A DNA stretch of 64,000 bases. It comes from Anaerococcus murdochii. GTDB taxonomy: Bacteria > Bacillota > Clostridia > Tissierellales > Peptoniphilaceae. Of the stretch, positions 34,791 through 43,705 are shown in pieces. The first letter of the stretch is position 1. Each line of letters opens with the position of its first letter. The DNA lies in assembly GCF_019957155.1 (NCBI RefSeq), contig NZ_JAIPME010000002.1:2017001-2081000 (forward strand), in the 5' to 3' direction. Position numbers and translations under genes: made by a program. Under the pieces are notes generated by a model, which worked only from the letters and a program-made list of their open reading frames with translations, was not told where the DNA came from and did no database searches.

Positions 34791-35204
34791 TTAGATTTTA
34801 TCTTTTAAAATCTTTCTCAGTTTTTCTAAAATTTTATCCCTCCTTTTTCCAATTGTTTGATAGCTTACTTTTTCTTTTTTACCGATTGACCTTAGACTTT
34901 CTTCTCTGTAGAAGATGGCTTCCATTAACTCTTGTTCTTCTTTTGTTAGAGTATTTAATGCTCTATGAAGTTCTTCAATTTGCATTTTTACTTCTACAAT
35001 TTTTTCTAAGTCTATTTTTTCATCTATGATGTTATCTACAAAGTGTCCGTCATAATCCAGTACCGAAAATGATATAACATTATACTTCCAATCTTTTCTT
35101 TGGAGATACTTTTCATGCTCTGTTATCTTCCAGTAGGCTTTGTAGACTTCTTCGCTTACAGGTACGGCTTTGCCTTTCACATAAAGGTAATATTCTTTAG
35201 CCAC
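34791..35204 (-). CDS. Sigma-70 region 4-like regulator of IME2
   Basis: 137 residues. The C-terminal half (LHRALNTLTKEEQELMEAIF, then EESLRSIGKKEKVSYQTIGK and RRDKILEKLRKIL) is a sigma-70 region 4-type helix-turn-helix. The N-terminal half (MAKEYYLYVKGKAVPVSEEV) is typical of the small sigma-like regulators of Tn916- and Tn1549-type elements (Orf7 class). It probably controls excision or mobilization genes of IME2. It lies upstream of DUF3847 and the relaxase. Confidence 0.78.
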   Translation of the reverse strand: MAKEYYLYVKGKAVPVSEEVYKAYWKITEHEKYLQRKDWKYNVISFSVLDYDGHFVDNIIDEKIDLEKIVEVKMQIEELHRALNTLTKEEQELMEAIFYREESLRSIGKKEKVSYQTIGKRRDKILEKLRKILKDKI

Positions 35205-35256
35205 TTAGTTATCCTCCTTTTTTAAGTTCTCTGTTTTGCTTTTTGAGAATAAAAAA

Positions 35257-35291
35257 GGAGGACTTCTACACTTTGACGTAAAAAGTCCTCC
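35257..35291 (-). terminator. Terminator-like leader hairpin before the sigma-like gene
   Basis: A 9-base perfect stem (GGAGGACTT / AAGTCCTCC) with six Ts on the minus strand; the start codon is 46 bases further. Confidence 0.6.
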
Positions 35292-35493
35292 GAAAATAAC
35301 AATTAAATTAACTCTTATTGTTATTAGATTATTTAATTGTTCAAGAAAATATTCATATAAAAACGAACCAAAAAGGCATTATCAACCATAATCTATTTAA
35401 AAAATATGAATATACGCTCATTCACATTACCTCCTTAGCTATTTCTACACTTAGATGCCTCCTTATTTTTTAATCAACAGATGTAATTCCTAA

Positions 35494-36846
35494 TTACAAA
35501 TTGTTTTTTATTGCTAATCTTAATTTTTTATGAATGCTAATAGCAAAAGGAATTGTGATGATTGTTGTTATCAAATCTGAAATTGTTTGAGCATATATAA
35601 CACCATTTAATCCCATAAGTTTAGGCAACAATAAAATGATAGGGATAAACACAATTCCTTGTCGCAATGAGTTTAGAAATACTCCCCCTAACGCCTTTCC
35701 TGTAGACAAATACAAGGTAGAGTAAGTAAACTGAAAACCAAATGTTATAAACATAATTACGGCTGCTCGTAATGCCAGCACTGCTATATTTAATACATTT
35801 TCATCAGTCCCAAATATAGATAATATACTTGGTGCAAATATATAAACCATCACAGTCCACACTACACAAAATACATTTGTCCATTTAACACTTGCCTTTA
35901 TAGCTTCTCTCACTCTTTCATAATTCTTAGCTCCGTAATTAAATCCAGCTAACGGTTGAAGTCCTTTCATATATCCGAATACAACATTTGTTCCTAATGT
36001 TACAATCCTAAGAACAATACCCATTGCAGCTATTGCTTCTTCTCCATAAAAGGACGCTGCATAAGATATTTTGCTGATAGATATTGTTTGTAGAATTTGA
36101 AGTATTAACATGGATATACCTATCTTTAATATCTCCTTGTAAATTGCAACTGTTGGTTTAAAGTTAGGTAACTTTATCTCAATTAAATTTTTATCTCCTA
36201 CAAAGTAAATGAGATACATTAGACTGGTTATCACTCTGGCTATGAGTGTCGCAATAGCTGCACCTCTCACTCCTAAATTAAGTCCGAATATGAATATCGG
36301 ATCTAAAATCATATTTGATATAGAGCCTAAAATCATGGCTTTCAAAGAAATTTTAGCAGCCCCTTGTGCAACAGCTAAGTTACCAACCGTTACATTTATT
36401 GCACCCAAAATGCCACCTACTATGAATATCCCTGTATAAGACTTAGAGATTTCAATAATAGATGGTATGGCTCCCATAAATTTCAAAACGCCATCTAAAT
36501 AGCAAAACAATACAATAGCTGTAACTATCCCTAAAATTGCACTTGTTAGTAGAGCAACTGTCGCTACAATACTTGCTTCTTTTTTATTATTTCCTCCAAG
36601 TAGCCTTGATATATAAGAGCCTGCTCCTGCACCAAATGTTAATCCTATCCCTAAAAAAATAAGTTGAATCGGAAAGGCAACGGAAACAGCAGCTACTGCT
36701 TCTTTACCAAGTCCGGACACAAAATATGTGTCCACAACATTGTATAAGGCAGCTACCAACAAACTGATAACCTTAGGCATACCTAATTTAAAAAGTGCTG
36801 TATTAATATTTTCTTCCTTCAAAATTTTTATTCTGCTTTCGTTCAT
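35494..36846 (-). CDS. MATE-family multidrug efflux transporter
   Basis: 450 residues with twelve predicted transmembrane helices in two similar halves (for example VISLLVAALYNVVDTYFVSG in the first, GVIYAQTISDLITTIITIPF at the end). The N-terminal LGMPKVISLLVAALYNVVDT and GLTFGAGAGSYISRLLGGN motifs are typical of MATE pumps, which export cationic drugs in exchange for Na+ or H+. It is the resistance-like cargo of IME2. The 320-base leader carries a promoter, a 29-codon leader peptide and two overlapping hairpins, so expression is probably induced by a translation-affecting compound. Confidence 0.88.
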   Translation of the reverse strand: MNESRIKILKEENINTALFKLGMPKVISLLVAALYNVVDTYFVSGLGKEAVAAVSVAFPIQLIFLGIGLTFGAGAGSYISRLLGGNNKKEASIVATVALLTSAILGIVTAIVLFCYLDGVLKFMGAIPSIIEISKSYTGIFIVGGILGAINVTVGNLAVAQGAAKISLKAMILGSISNMILDPIFIFGLNLGVRGAAIATLIARVITSLMYLIYFVGDKNLIEIKLPNFKPTVAIYKEILKIGISMLILQILQTISISKISYAASFYGEEAIAAMGIVLRIVTLGTNVVFGYMKGLQPLAGFNYGAKNYERVREAIKASVKWTNVFCVVWTVMVYIFAPSILSIFGTDENVLNIAVLALRAAVIMFITFGFQFTYSTLYLSTGKALGGVFLNSLRQGIVFIPIILLLPKLMGLNGVIYAQTISDLITTIITIPFAISIHKKLRLAIKNNL

Positions 36847-36894
36847 TTAAAATTTCTCCACTTCTCAATATTTTATTTTCTGTATTTATGCAAC

Positions 36895-36986
36895 AAAAAA
36901 AGGCATAAATACAAAATAGTATCTGCCTTTTGTTCAATAATTTATAAAACAAAAGGCTACAGACAAAACATTGCCTATAGCCTTTT
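36895..36986 (-). promoter_or_regulatory. Tandem hairpin attenuator of the MATE gene
   Basis: Two minus-strand hairpins. The first (AAAAGGCTATAGG ... TAGCCTTTT) can give up its downstream arm, CCTTTTGTT, to pair with AACAAAAGG of the next segment. That would destroy the second hairpin (AAAAGGCAGATACT ... ATGCCTTTTTTT), which has the T-run of a terminator. This is the classic alternative pairing of an attenuator. Confidence 0.65.
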
Positions 36987-37079
36987 ACATTCTATTTATA
37001 TATCGAGAAATGCACACAAAAACAAAGCCAACTAAATGACCTAATTTTTTGTATTTCCCGATGAAATCTTAAATGTAAT

Positions 37080-37169
37080 TTATTTGCTATACTCTGTACA
37101 ATGTTTCATCGGTTTCATTTGTACAGAGTTAAGTTTGTTCTTAGGATGATTTCTTAAATAAATTCTCAT
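37080..37169 (-). CDS. 29-residue leader peptide of the MATE gene
   Basis: MRIYLRNHPKNKLNSVQMKP then MKHCTEYSK, with AAAGGGAATTGTT before the ATG. It lies 28 bases downstream of the -10 box of a consensus promoter and upstream of the attenuator. A hairpin (CTCTGTACA / TGTACAGAG) lies within its coding part. A role in sensing ribosome stalling is likely by analogy with other resistance leaders. Confidence 0.6.
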   Translation of the reverse strand: MRIYLRNHPKNKLNSVQMKPMKHCTEYSK

Positions 37170-37196
37170 AACAATTCCCTTTCCATATATTATAAT

Positions 37197-37225
37197 ATTT
37201 TATCATATTCTTCAAAAATCGTCAA
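37197..37225 (-). promoter_or_regulatory. Promoter of the MATE transcription unit
   Basis: TTGACG and TAAAAT, 17 bases apart on the minus strand, followed by the leader peptide. Confidence 0.7.
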
Positions 37226-37346
37226 AAATCCATCATTACATACTACCAATTTTCGTCTTTTCTTTTACCTCTTCCAATTATATATAATTGTATTCGTGTT
37301 TCTTTTTTCGTTGCCCATCTATTTCATCAAGTTCTTCCTGTATAAG

Positions 37347-39005
37347 TTATTTAGGTTCTTCTTGTGACACTTCAAACTTGCCAATAAAATTAAAGTACAC
37401 ATCAACTTGTTGTTTTCTGTCTTTTCCTTTTCTTCCCCCTGTGGCTTCATGGACTACAACTTTTTCTATATACTCATTTATCATTGGTACTGTCAGTTCC
37501 TCAATGTCTGTATATTTCTCTATCATTTTTAGGAACTTATCTGTGTCAATTTTTCTCTGATGATAGCTTTCTATTTCTTGCTCAAAATACTGTATTTGTT
37601 TTTCTAAATCTTGTTGCTCAGTATCATAAACATTAAATAATCTATCAAAGTGTTTTACAGGAATTTTTCCAAGTGCATGGTCTTCATATAGTTTTGTAAT
37701 AAGGGTTGTTAGTTCTGCATTTCTTGATGATAGTTTTTCTAATTTCTCTTTATCTCCTTGATACTTTTCTTCTCTTTTTTCATCAGATAACTTATTCATC
37801 ACTTTTAGAAACTCTTGCTTATCTTCTTTTGCAAAATTGGTTATTTCTTTAATTGATTTTAAGAGAATTTCATTCACTGTTTTTAATTTGATGTAGTGGA
37901 TACTGCAAGTTCCTTTTCTGTGTCTATAATGTTGACATACAAAGCAATAATCACAATCGTATTTCTTTTCTTTATGTTCTGCCGGCTCTCTGTAACTTAA
38001 TTTACCACCGCAATCTGCACAGATTAAAAGTCCTGTAAGTGGATTTGATGTTGTTCCATACTTTGGACTTCTTCTCACTGTTTTTCTTAACCTTTGAGCA
38101 TTATTCCATGTTTCTTCATCAATAATGGCTTCGTGAGTGTTCTTGAAGATAATTAGTTCATCTTCTTTCGCCTTTCTGCGTTTCTTGGTTTTGTAATCAA
38201 GGCATATTGTTTTACCAAGAACAGTGTGTCCCATGTATTCTCTTTTTTCCAAAATGTAGCCAACTGTTGTCGGCGTCCAAAAATATGGATCGTCTATTCC
38301 TCTTTTCTTGGAACTATGATTATTTTCAGGATAATGTATTTCTGCATAGGCTGACGGAATAAGGACTTTATCTTTGGTTAGTATCTCTGCTATCTGTGTT
38401 ACTCCATATCCCTCTATAACAAGCCTGTAAATGCGTTTTACGACCTTTGAACTCTCTTTATCGACAAGTAGCTCCTGTTTGTTCTTAGGGTTTCTGTAAT
38501 AGCCGTATGGAACGCTTGGTGATACTCTTTTACCCTCTTCCATTCTTGCTCTAAATATGGATTGTATTTTTCTTGAGGTATCTCTTGCATACCATTCGTT
38601 CATAATGTTTAGAAATGGTGTAAAGTCGCTTTCTGCTTGTTTCTCACTATCTATTCCGTTATTGATAGCAATAAACCTTACTCCCTTTTCTTTGAACAGT
38701 ATTTCGGTATAAAAACCTACTTTGAGGTAATCTCTGCCAAACCTACTCATATCTTTTACTATCACAGTAGAAATTTTATTTTCTTCTACTGCTTTTATCA
38801 TCTTTTGAAATCCATCTCTATCAAAGGTTGTTCCACTCACTCCATCATCGGTATAGTGATAGATATTTACAAAGCCATTTCTTTTAGCATAATTTTCAAG
38901 TAGCTGCTTCTGATTTGTGATGGAATTGCTTTCTCCTTGCATTTCATCATCACGACTTAAACGCTCATAAAGGGCTGTTTGTCCTGTTCTATTCATATTT
39001 GACAT
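37347..39005 (-). CDS. Large serine recombinase of IME2
   Basis: 552 residues. The catalytic domain has ALYERLSRDDEMQGESNSIT (Ser in RLSRDD) and VKDMSRFGRDYLKVG; the zinc-ribbon has LICADCGGKLSYRE with a second pair of cysteines in YDCDYCFVCQH; a coiled coil follows. It is of the TnpX/Tn4451 group. The gene starts 56 bases inside the virD4 junction, with AAAGGAGG before the ATG, and so lies at the opposite end of its element (relative to target transcription) from the IME1 recombinase. It presumably integrates specifically into virD4. Confidence 0.92.
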   Translation of the reverse strand: MSNMNRTGQTALYERLSRDDEMQGESNSITNQKQLLENYAKRNGFVNIYHYTDDGVSGTTFDRDGFQKMIKAVEENKISTVIVKDMSRFGRDYLKVGFYTEILFKEKGVRFIAINNGIDSEKQAESDFTPFLNIMNEWYARDTSRKIQSIFRARMEEGKRVSPSVPYGYYRNPKNKQELLVDKESSKVVKRIYRLVIEGYGVTQIAEILTKDKVLIPSAYAEIHYPENNHSSKKRGIDDPYFWTPTTVGYILEKREYMGHTVLGKTICLDYKTKKRRKAKEDELIIFKNTHEAIIDEETWNNAQRLRKTVRRSPKYGTTSNPLTGLLICADCGGKLSYREPAEHKEKKYDCDYCFVCQHYRHRKGTCSIHYIKLKTVNEILLKSIKEITNFAKEDKQEFLKVMNKLSDEKREEKYQGDKEKLEKLSSRNAELTTLITKLYEDHALGKIPVKHFDRLFNVYDTEQQDLEKQIQYFEQEIESYHQRKIDTDKFLKMIEKYTDIEELTVPMINEYIEKVVVHEATGGRKGKDRKQQVDVYFNFIGKFEVSQEEPK

Positions 39006-39047
39006 GAGAATTACCTCCTTTCCAAGTTTTTATTATTTTCTCTGTCC

Positions 39048-39626
39048 CTAAGAGGTTAATCCTTTAGGGTCTGTTACTACATAGGAAGAGTGCATTTGCA
39101 TTAGATTAGGCTTTACATAAAATCTTGTCTTTCCTGATCCAGAACCTCCTATTACTAATACATTTTTATTTCTAGCATATTTAGGATTTTTAGGTCTTGA
39201 GTTCATTGTTAGTCTTTCGGTATTAGTTATTAGTACATTGTTTTCAAACTTTGGGTCAATATATGGAGCAATATCCTTACTTTCTCCCCATCTTGCAGAT
39301 CCATATTCCTTACCTTGCCTATATTTCTTTTTATTTTTTCCTTTGCTATAAACAGTTAGCTTAACAAGACCAGCAACTGAAATACCTACTAACAAGTCCC
39401 TTGGATTAAGGCTTGGTATATAAGATAAAGTTCCTATATCAGAAATTCCCACCATTATTCTATCAACAATATCTCCTCCAACATAAGAATTGATGTGCTT
39501 AGAAAAGATATTTCCAATGTAAAAAAATGATAAATAAGGAATGTTTGATAATATAAATTTCTTTGGGTTGTCTATTTTAATTAAGTTTTTAATATCAGAA
39601 AGAATGGCTTCTAATATCTTATTCAT
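39048..39626 (-). pseudogene. virD4: virD4 coupling protein, 5' part (split by IME2)
   Basis: Starts at the ATG at 39,626, which overlaps the antirepressor stop. It includes the membrane helices (about 25-105) and Walker A (VLVIGGSGSGKTRFYVKPNL), then SSYVVTDPKG, where the frame leaves virD4 and ends three codons later (LTS, stop). The 3' part is at 30,135-31,370. The conserved DPKG motif is the integration target. The truncated product lacks Walker B. Confidence 0.9.
39061..39065. other. IME2 attachment core, recombinase end
   Basis: CCTTT in the codons for DPKG of virD4, repeated at 31,366-31,370. The GG within AAAGG is a possible crossover dinucleotide. Confidence 0.7.
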
Positions 39627-40353
39627 CGTAGAAACCTTCACTATCTAATAAAATTAGTAGGTAGTGTCTTCCCTTTGGTGTTATAAATGTTTGTATTCCT
39701 ACAAGTGTACCTAATGGATCAACCCATTCCTTTACTTCAAAATATCCCTTATTCTTATCTGCATAAGGTAAGAGTTTCTTTTTCTTATCTCTGTAAATTA
39801 ATCCTTTATCCATTAAAAAACTTATAAACTGATTTTGTGGTATTCCTAATTCTTTGGCAGTATTTCTAAAGTTTGTAAGTAGGTTAAAATCAACTAATTT
39901 GTCATAATAGTCTGCCTTTGGTCTTAATTCTTCAATCTCTTCTTCTCTTTCGGCAATAATTCTATTGGCTACCAGAATTGCATCTGCAAGTAGCTCTTCA
40001 TTTGTTTTCTTTTCTTGTCCTGCTATATATCCTCCATTTTTTCTAATACTTGGTAAAACTTCTCTAGTTACCCAAGCTTTGAATATTTTTGCTTGTGGTA
40101 GTTTTGATGAAAGAATAAGCGAATACAATCCTGATTCGTTAATTATTGAAATATTCTGTATTCCTCCAGGGGTGTTCCATTTCGTTACACCCTTATCTTC
40201 TTCATCTACATGGTCATAAACAGCTTTTCTTGGATTGACATATCCTAACATCGTTGCTACTTCATTAGCTATAAAGAAAAACTCACCGTCTTTTTCTATA
40301 ACAGTGAGTTTCCCAAAATTCTTATTTTCAAATGTTTTTAGATTACTTATCAT
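39619..40353 (-). CDS. BRO-N/KilAC-type phage antirepressor homologue of the ICE
   Basis: 244 residues. The N-terminal 105 residues are a BRO-N domain (GEFFFIANEVATMLGYVNPR, AKIFKAWVTREVLPSIRKNG) and the C-terminal part an antirepressor KilAC-like domain (NTAKELGIPQNQFISFLMDK, LLPYADKNKGYFEVKEW). In phages such proteins counter repressors during induction. In this ICE it is tightly coupled between the DUF3801 gene and virD4 (overlapping both), so it may link an SOS-like or regulatory signal to transfer. Similar genes occur in some CTn-type elements. Confidence 0.8.
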   Translation of the reverse strand: MISNLKTFENKNFGKLTVIEKDGEFFFIANEVATMLGYVNPRKAVYDHVDEEDKGVTKWNTPGGIQNISIINESGLYSLILSSKLPQAKIFKAWVTREVLPSIRKNGGYIAGQEKKTNEELLADAILVANRIIAEREEEIEELRPKADYYDKLVDFNLLTNFRNTAKELGIPQNQFISFLMDKGLIYRDKKKKLLPYADKNKGYFEVKEWVDPLGTLVGIQTFITPKGRHYLLILLDSEGFYDE

Positions 40354-40835
40354 AAGCTTTGCTCCTTATGTTTATTTTTAACTTTATCTTTACTAATGGT
40401 GTCCTTAGCCATATCTTTAAACTTATTTATAGTCTTCGTTATTGAATCTTTTCTATCGGCCTTTCTTTCAGAAGCCTTAACTGCTTTTTTAAAGGCGTGT
40501 TCCATTACCTTTATATCCTTAGATTGAAAAAACACAGAGTGGTTGCCAGTTTCCTTATCTTTCATAACAGAAAACTTCACTCCGTGTTTATTTAAAATTT
40601 TCTTTAGTTCTTTTAACTCAGGATCTTTTAGATTAATTTCTTCTAACTGTCCCTTTTTAACCATATCTTTTAGTTTTACTTCTTCTCCGTTATTTTTTAT
40701 TACATTTTTCAAGCCTCCTTGTTCTTCTATTTGCTTGTGGACTTTCTTTAAGGCATCGAGAATTGCTTTACTTGTTGCTTTTGCAAGTCTCACTTCAAGA
40801 TTAAGACTTGACCTAGATACTTCTTCATTAATCAT
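40350..40835 (-). CDS. DUF3801 family protein of the ICE
   Basis: 161 residues with the same key blocks as the IME copies (LKKILNKHGVKFSVMKDKET, FFQSKDIKVMEHAFKKAV). Its 5' end overlaps dnaC by 8 bases and its 3' end overlaps the antirepressor by 4, so it is part of a tightly packed operon ahead of virD4. Function is unknown, probably linked to the coupling protein. Confidence 0.78.
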   Translation of the reverse strand: MINEEVSRSSLNLEVRLAKATSKAILDALKKVHKQIEEQGGLKNVIKNNGEEVKLKDMVKKGQLEEINLKDPELKELKKILNKHGVKFSVMKDKETGNHSVFFQSKDIKVMEHAFKKAVKASERKADRKDSITKTINKFKDMAKDTISKDKVKNKHKEQSL

Positions 40836-41655
40836 CTATTCCACCTCCATATAAAAGTAACTCTTTGTATTTTCTTAACTTCTCCTGATGTATTTTTCTT
40901 CTAAAATCTTCTCCCGTAACTTTAACTGGTATTGTCATTTCAAGTATTCTTGAATATATCCTCTGATACTCAAGTTCAATATTAGGATTTTGAATAATTT
41001 CCAATGATAAGTTTGTAGTAAAAATTGTCGGCCTGCCTTTTAAGTATCTTGAGTTTATAATGTTATATACTTGTTCTCTTGCATAAGATGTATCCCTTTC
41101 AATTCCAAGGTCATCTAATATTAACAAGGGAATATTTGATAGGTTATTTATAATTTCATTTGAATCTAGCTTAAATGCTGATTTTTGTATTTGGTTTATA
41201 ACCTGAGATAAATTCATAATCTTAACTTTAACTTGTTCTCTTTCAATTAATTCATTTGCAATAGAACAAGCAAGATAAGTCTTTCCACTGCCAACATCTC
41301 CGTAAAATAAAAGTCCAACATTGTCTTCCTTCATTTGTTCAAAGCTTTTAGCATAGTTGTAAGCAACCTTATAGGCTTGACTTTTTTCATTTAAAAATCT
41401 CTCAAAAGTATATTGGTGTTGGTTTGGCGATGAAAAACAATCTTTTTTTAGCGATGATATTCTCGTTAATATTTCTCTTTCTGCATTTTCCTTATCTCTT
41501 TTTATTTCACATTCACATTTAATTCTTGGAATAAACTTTGTAAATCCAAGGTCAAGTAATTCTCCATCGACTCTTTTACCACATAATTTACAATAGATAT
41601 GTCCATTTTTTTCAATATCATTTTCTCTTAATACAAAATCTTTTAAGTTTTTCAT
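40828..41655 (-). CDS. DnaC-like helicase loader ATPase
   Basis: 275 residues. It opens with a zinc-binding N-terminus (YCKLCGKRVDGELL, then IKCECEI) and has Walker A in GDVGSGKTYLACSI, Walker B in IPLLILDDLGIERDTSYARE and sensor-type FTTNLSLEII. DnaC/IstB-type loaders put the replicative helicase on the origin. It overlaps repA by four bases (ATGA), so initiator and loader are made together. This is the replication module of the ICE, presumably used by the excised circle. Confidence 0.88.
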   Translation of the reverse strand: MKNLKDFVLRENDIEKNGHIYCKLCGKRVDGELLDLGFTKFIPRIKCECEIKRDKENAEREILTRISSLKKDCFSSPNQHQYTFERFLNEKSQAYKVAYNYAKSFEQMKEDNVGLLFYGDVGSGKTYLACSIANELIEREQVKVKIMNLSQVINQIQKSAFKLDSNEIINNLSNIPLLILDDLGIERDTSYAREQVYNIINSRYLKGRPTIFTTNLSLEIIQNPNIELEYQRIYSRILEMTIPVKVTGEDFRRKIHQEKLRKYKELLLYGGGIDD

Positions 41656-42425
41656 AAACTCTCTCCTATATCGTAATTCATTTTTCTTGTTGATTTGTCA
41701 TTAATGCTTTTCGCCTGATCATTAAGATACCAATTGATTATCGTTGCCTTGTGATCTTGATAAACTCTGTTATTTGCTTTCATGTAAGATGACAACCTAT
41801 CAATATATTCACTAATTCTACTTCCTAACTCATTTGTTAAGTCCTTGTATTCTTCATCAGTCAAAAATATATTTTTATATATTCCATAAGGCTTTTGACC
41901 TTTACTAAAATCATTATTTCTTAACTCATTATTATTAATATTGTTATAGTTACCTTCCGATTTTCGAAAATCTTGACTTTCGATATTCGAATCTCTTGAA
42001 TTTCGATTATCGAACTTCTGGAATTTTGTTTTTCGAACTTCTTGATTTTTTAATTCCATATTAGTAAATATGCTCATAAAGTCTTTAACATAGATTCTAT
42101 TAGGCTTTCCAAGTCCTTGTCTTTTCTTTTCAATCAGTCCTATCCCTGATTTAATATCAAGTTCAGCTATTAATTTATTTGCTTTTTCACTCGCACAATT
42201 AAATTGCTCTTTTATACTTTCAATTGTGTAGTAAATAAAGACTTTTCCATCTTCATCTATCCAGCCATTTTTATATGAAAGGCCCATTCGATTAAGCATA
42301 TATGAATACAAAACTTTTGCTTCAATAGATATGTTCTCAAAAATCTCATCTTCCATTAATACCATAGGTAACCTAATGAAGTTGTACATCTCAGATTGCC
42401 TATTATAAAAATAATCAAAATTCAT
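41652..42425 (-). CDS. repA: RepA_N-type replication initiator of the ICE
   Basis: 257 residues. The N-terminal domain (YNFIRLPMVLMEDEIFENIS, EAKVLYSYMLNRMGLS, SIEAK) is that of RepA_N initiators from Gram-positive theta plasmids. The C-terminal domain (YKDLTNELGSRISEYIDRLS, KATIINWYL, MNYDIGESL) is like that of the IME rep proteins. The central variable region is encoded by four 23-base iterons (41,955-42,045), as expected for RepA_N genes, which carry their origin inside the gene. GGAGG precedes the ATG and a terminator-like hairpin lies just upstream. Confidence 0.88.
   Translation of the reverse strand: MNFDYFYNRQSEMYNFIRLPMVLMEDEIFENISIEAKVLYSYMLNRMGLSYKNGWIDEDGKVFIYYTIESIKEQFNCASEKANKLIAELDIKSGIGLIEKKRQGLGKPNRIYVKDFMSIFTNMELKNQEVRKTKFQKFDNRNSRDSNIESQDFRKSEGNYNNINNNELRNNDFSKGQKPYGIYKNIFLTDEEYKDLTNELGSRISEYIDRLSSYMKANNRVYQDHKATIINWYLNDQAKSINDKSTRKMNYDIGESL
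41955..42045. repeat. Four 23-base iterons inside repA, probable replication origin of the ICE
   Basis: Units begin at 41,955, 41,978, 42,001 and 42,024. Each follows the pattern TTTCGATTTTCGAACTTCTT then GA, with an internal TCGA...TCGA symmetry. Iterons inside the centre of the gene are characteristic of RepA_N replicons. Similar units occur near the IME cargo slots at 16,141 and 58,893. Confidence 0.75.
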
Positions 42426-42452
42426 TCCTGCCTCCTTTCTTTGAAATAAAAA

Positions 42453-42483
42453 AGACGACAGAATTTTTGATTTTCTATCGTCT
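42453..42483 (-). terminator. Terminator-like leader hairpin before repA
   Basis: AGACGACAGA / TCTATCGTCT (one wobble) with six Ts on the minus strand, then GGAGG and the repA ATG about 28 bases on. Confidence 0.6.
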
Positions 42484-42572
42484 GAGATTTACATATTAAA
42501 TTTTCATCACAAAATAAGACTCTTTAAAGAATCCTTAGTTTTATTGGTATGCTATTTACAATACCCATTGTT

Positions 42573-42695
42573 AAAATGGATACTCTAAGCAGCACACCAA
42601 CTATTTATTTTTTGAGTTTTAAACTTTGGTAGAAGTCTTGAACTCCTTATATTTACATAACTATTTGCCTCTATCACTATTATGACACGAAACCC
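42573..42695. repeat. 123-base segment fused into methyltransferase motif I, copy 2
   Basis: Same as 27,801-27,923 apart from about three bases. Here it follows the codons for DPACG of a different methyltransferase and gives the same in-frame tail ending NSWCAA. The two host genes are not otherwise alike at this point. Confidence 0.75.
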
Positions 42696-43703
42696 ACATG
42701 CAGGATCTAATATAGTATATTTATTATGTTCTTTTAAGAATCCTAAAGTAGTTTTATCCAAAATGTATTCTACAAGAAAATTAGGAGTGTAAAATGCATT
42801 ATCTTTTGCTCTTGCTTCTCGCCCAAGTAATATCTCATAGATATTACTTATTAACTCTACCGGAATAATATTAAAATCATACAGCGCAAATAGTGACAAT
42901 TGACCATCATTCATCGAAATAGTTCCAGATAAAAAATCTGCAAGCATATTAAATACATCTTGCGTTAATTCGGGGCATTCAATTTCATTACCTAAATCGA
43001 AAAGATTTCCATTAAATTTTGATTTTAGATATTTAAATAAATTGTATATTGAACTTTTGTTCCTTAAGTATTTCATAAGTTCATTCTTTGATTGCTCAAT
43101 ATCAGCAGAAAAATTTTCATAAGCAAGGTCAACCCCTCGATCTATCAAAAACCTTATAAAAATGAGTCTCAACACTAACTTTGTAGCAAAGCCTATATGA
43201 TAGGTGTTTTTTAACTCTTCCGTCAAATAAGTAATATTAGCTAACAAATAATTATTTAATTTATTATTTGAAAATCCTTTTGAAAACTTTTCCCAGAAAA
43301 TAGGGTTTGTTATTTCTAAATAGGAAAATTCCGTTGCAACAGAACATGTGTCTAACGGGATTTCCGTTGCCATCTCAAGAAAATATGATGTTAAATTCAA
43401 AGAAAATCCATTATATATTTTAACTGTTTGATCATCACAAAGCATAGCAACAGGAATTTGTGCATTCCAAACTTGTTTACTGATAGTTTTAAAGGAAACT
43501 TCATCGAAAAGATTGTCAAAAAAAAGAATGAATGGGTTTCCATCTATAAAATAAATTGCGTACGGTTTTATCTCATGAACAATTTTAGATATATGATGAT
43601 TATAGTCATAATCATTAAATTCACTATAATAAATAAGATTTTTAGAATTTTTAAAACCAAGTCTTCTAATAACGATTTCTATTGGCAATTCATATCCTTT
43701 CAT
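42585..43703 (-). pseudogene. N6-adenine DNA methyltransferase/type IIG-like protein, truncated at motif I
   Basis: About 337 native residues plus the 35-residue tail. The central KLVLRLIFIRFLIDRGVDLA, YEILLGREARAKDNAFYTPN and LVEYILDKTTLGFLKEHNKY lead into ILDPACG, the start of the SAM motif, where the protein breaks. The usual catalytic NPPY part is absent, so it cannot methylate DNA. The 5' region resembles the helical N-terminal part of BREX/type IIG-like methylases. It is preceded by an XRE regulator with 2 bases between. Confidence 0.72.
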
Positions 43704-43705
43704 TT

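Noticed and set aside
40543..40854. 103-residue plus-strand frame opposite the ICE DUF3801 gene
   Set aside because: It is fully antisense to a conserved gene and has no ribosome binding site.
41955..42045. CRISPR array from the regular repeats near 42.0 kb
   Set aside because: Units are directly adjacent without spacers and lie inside the repA coding region; they are iterons.
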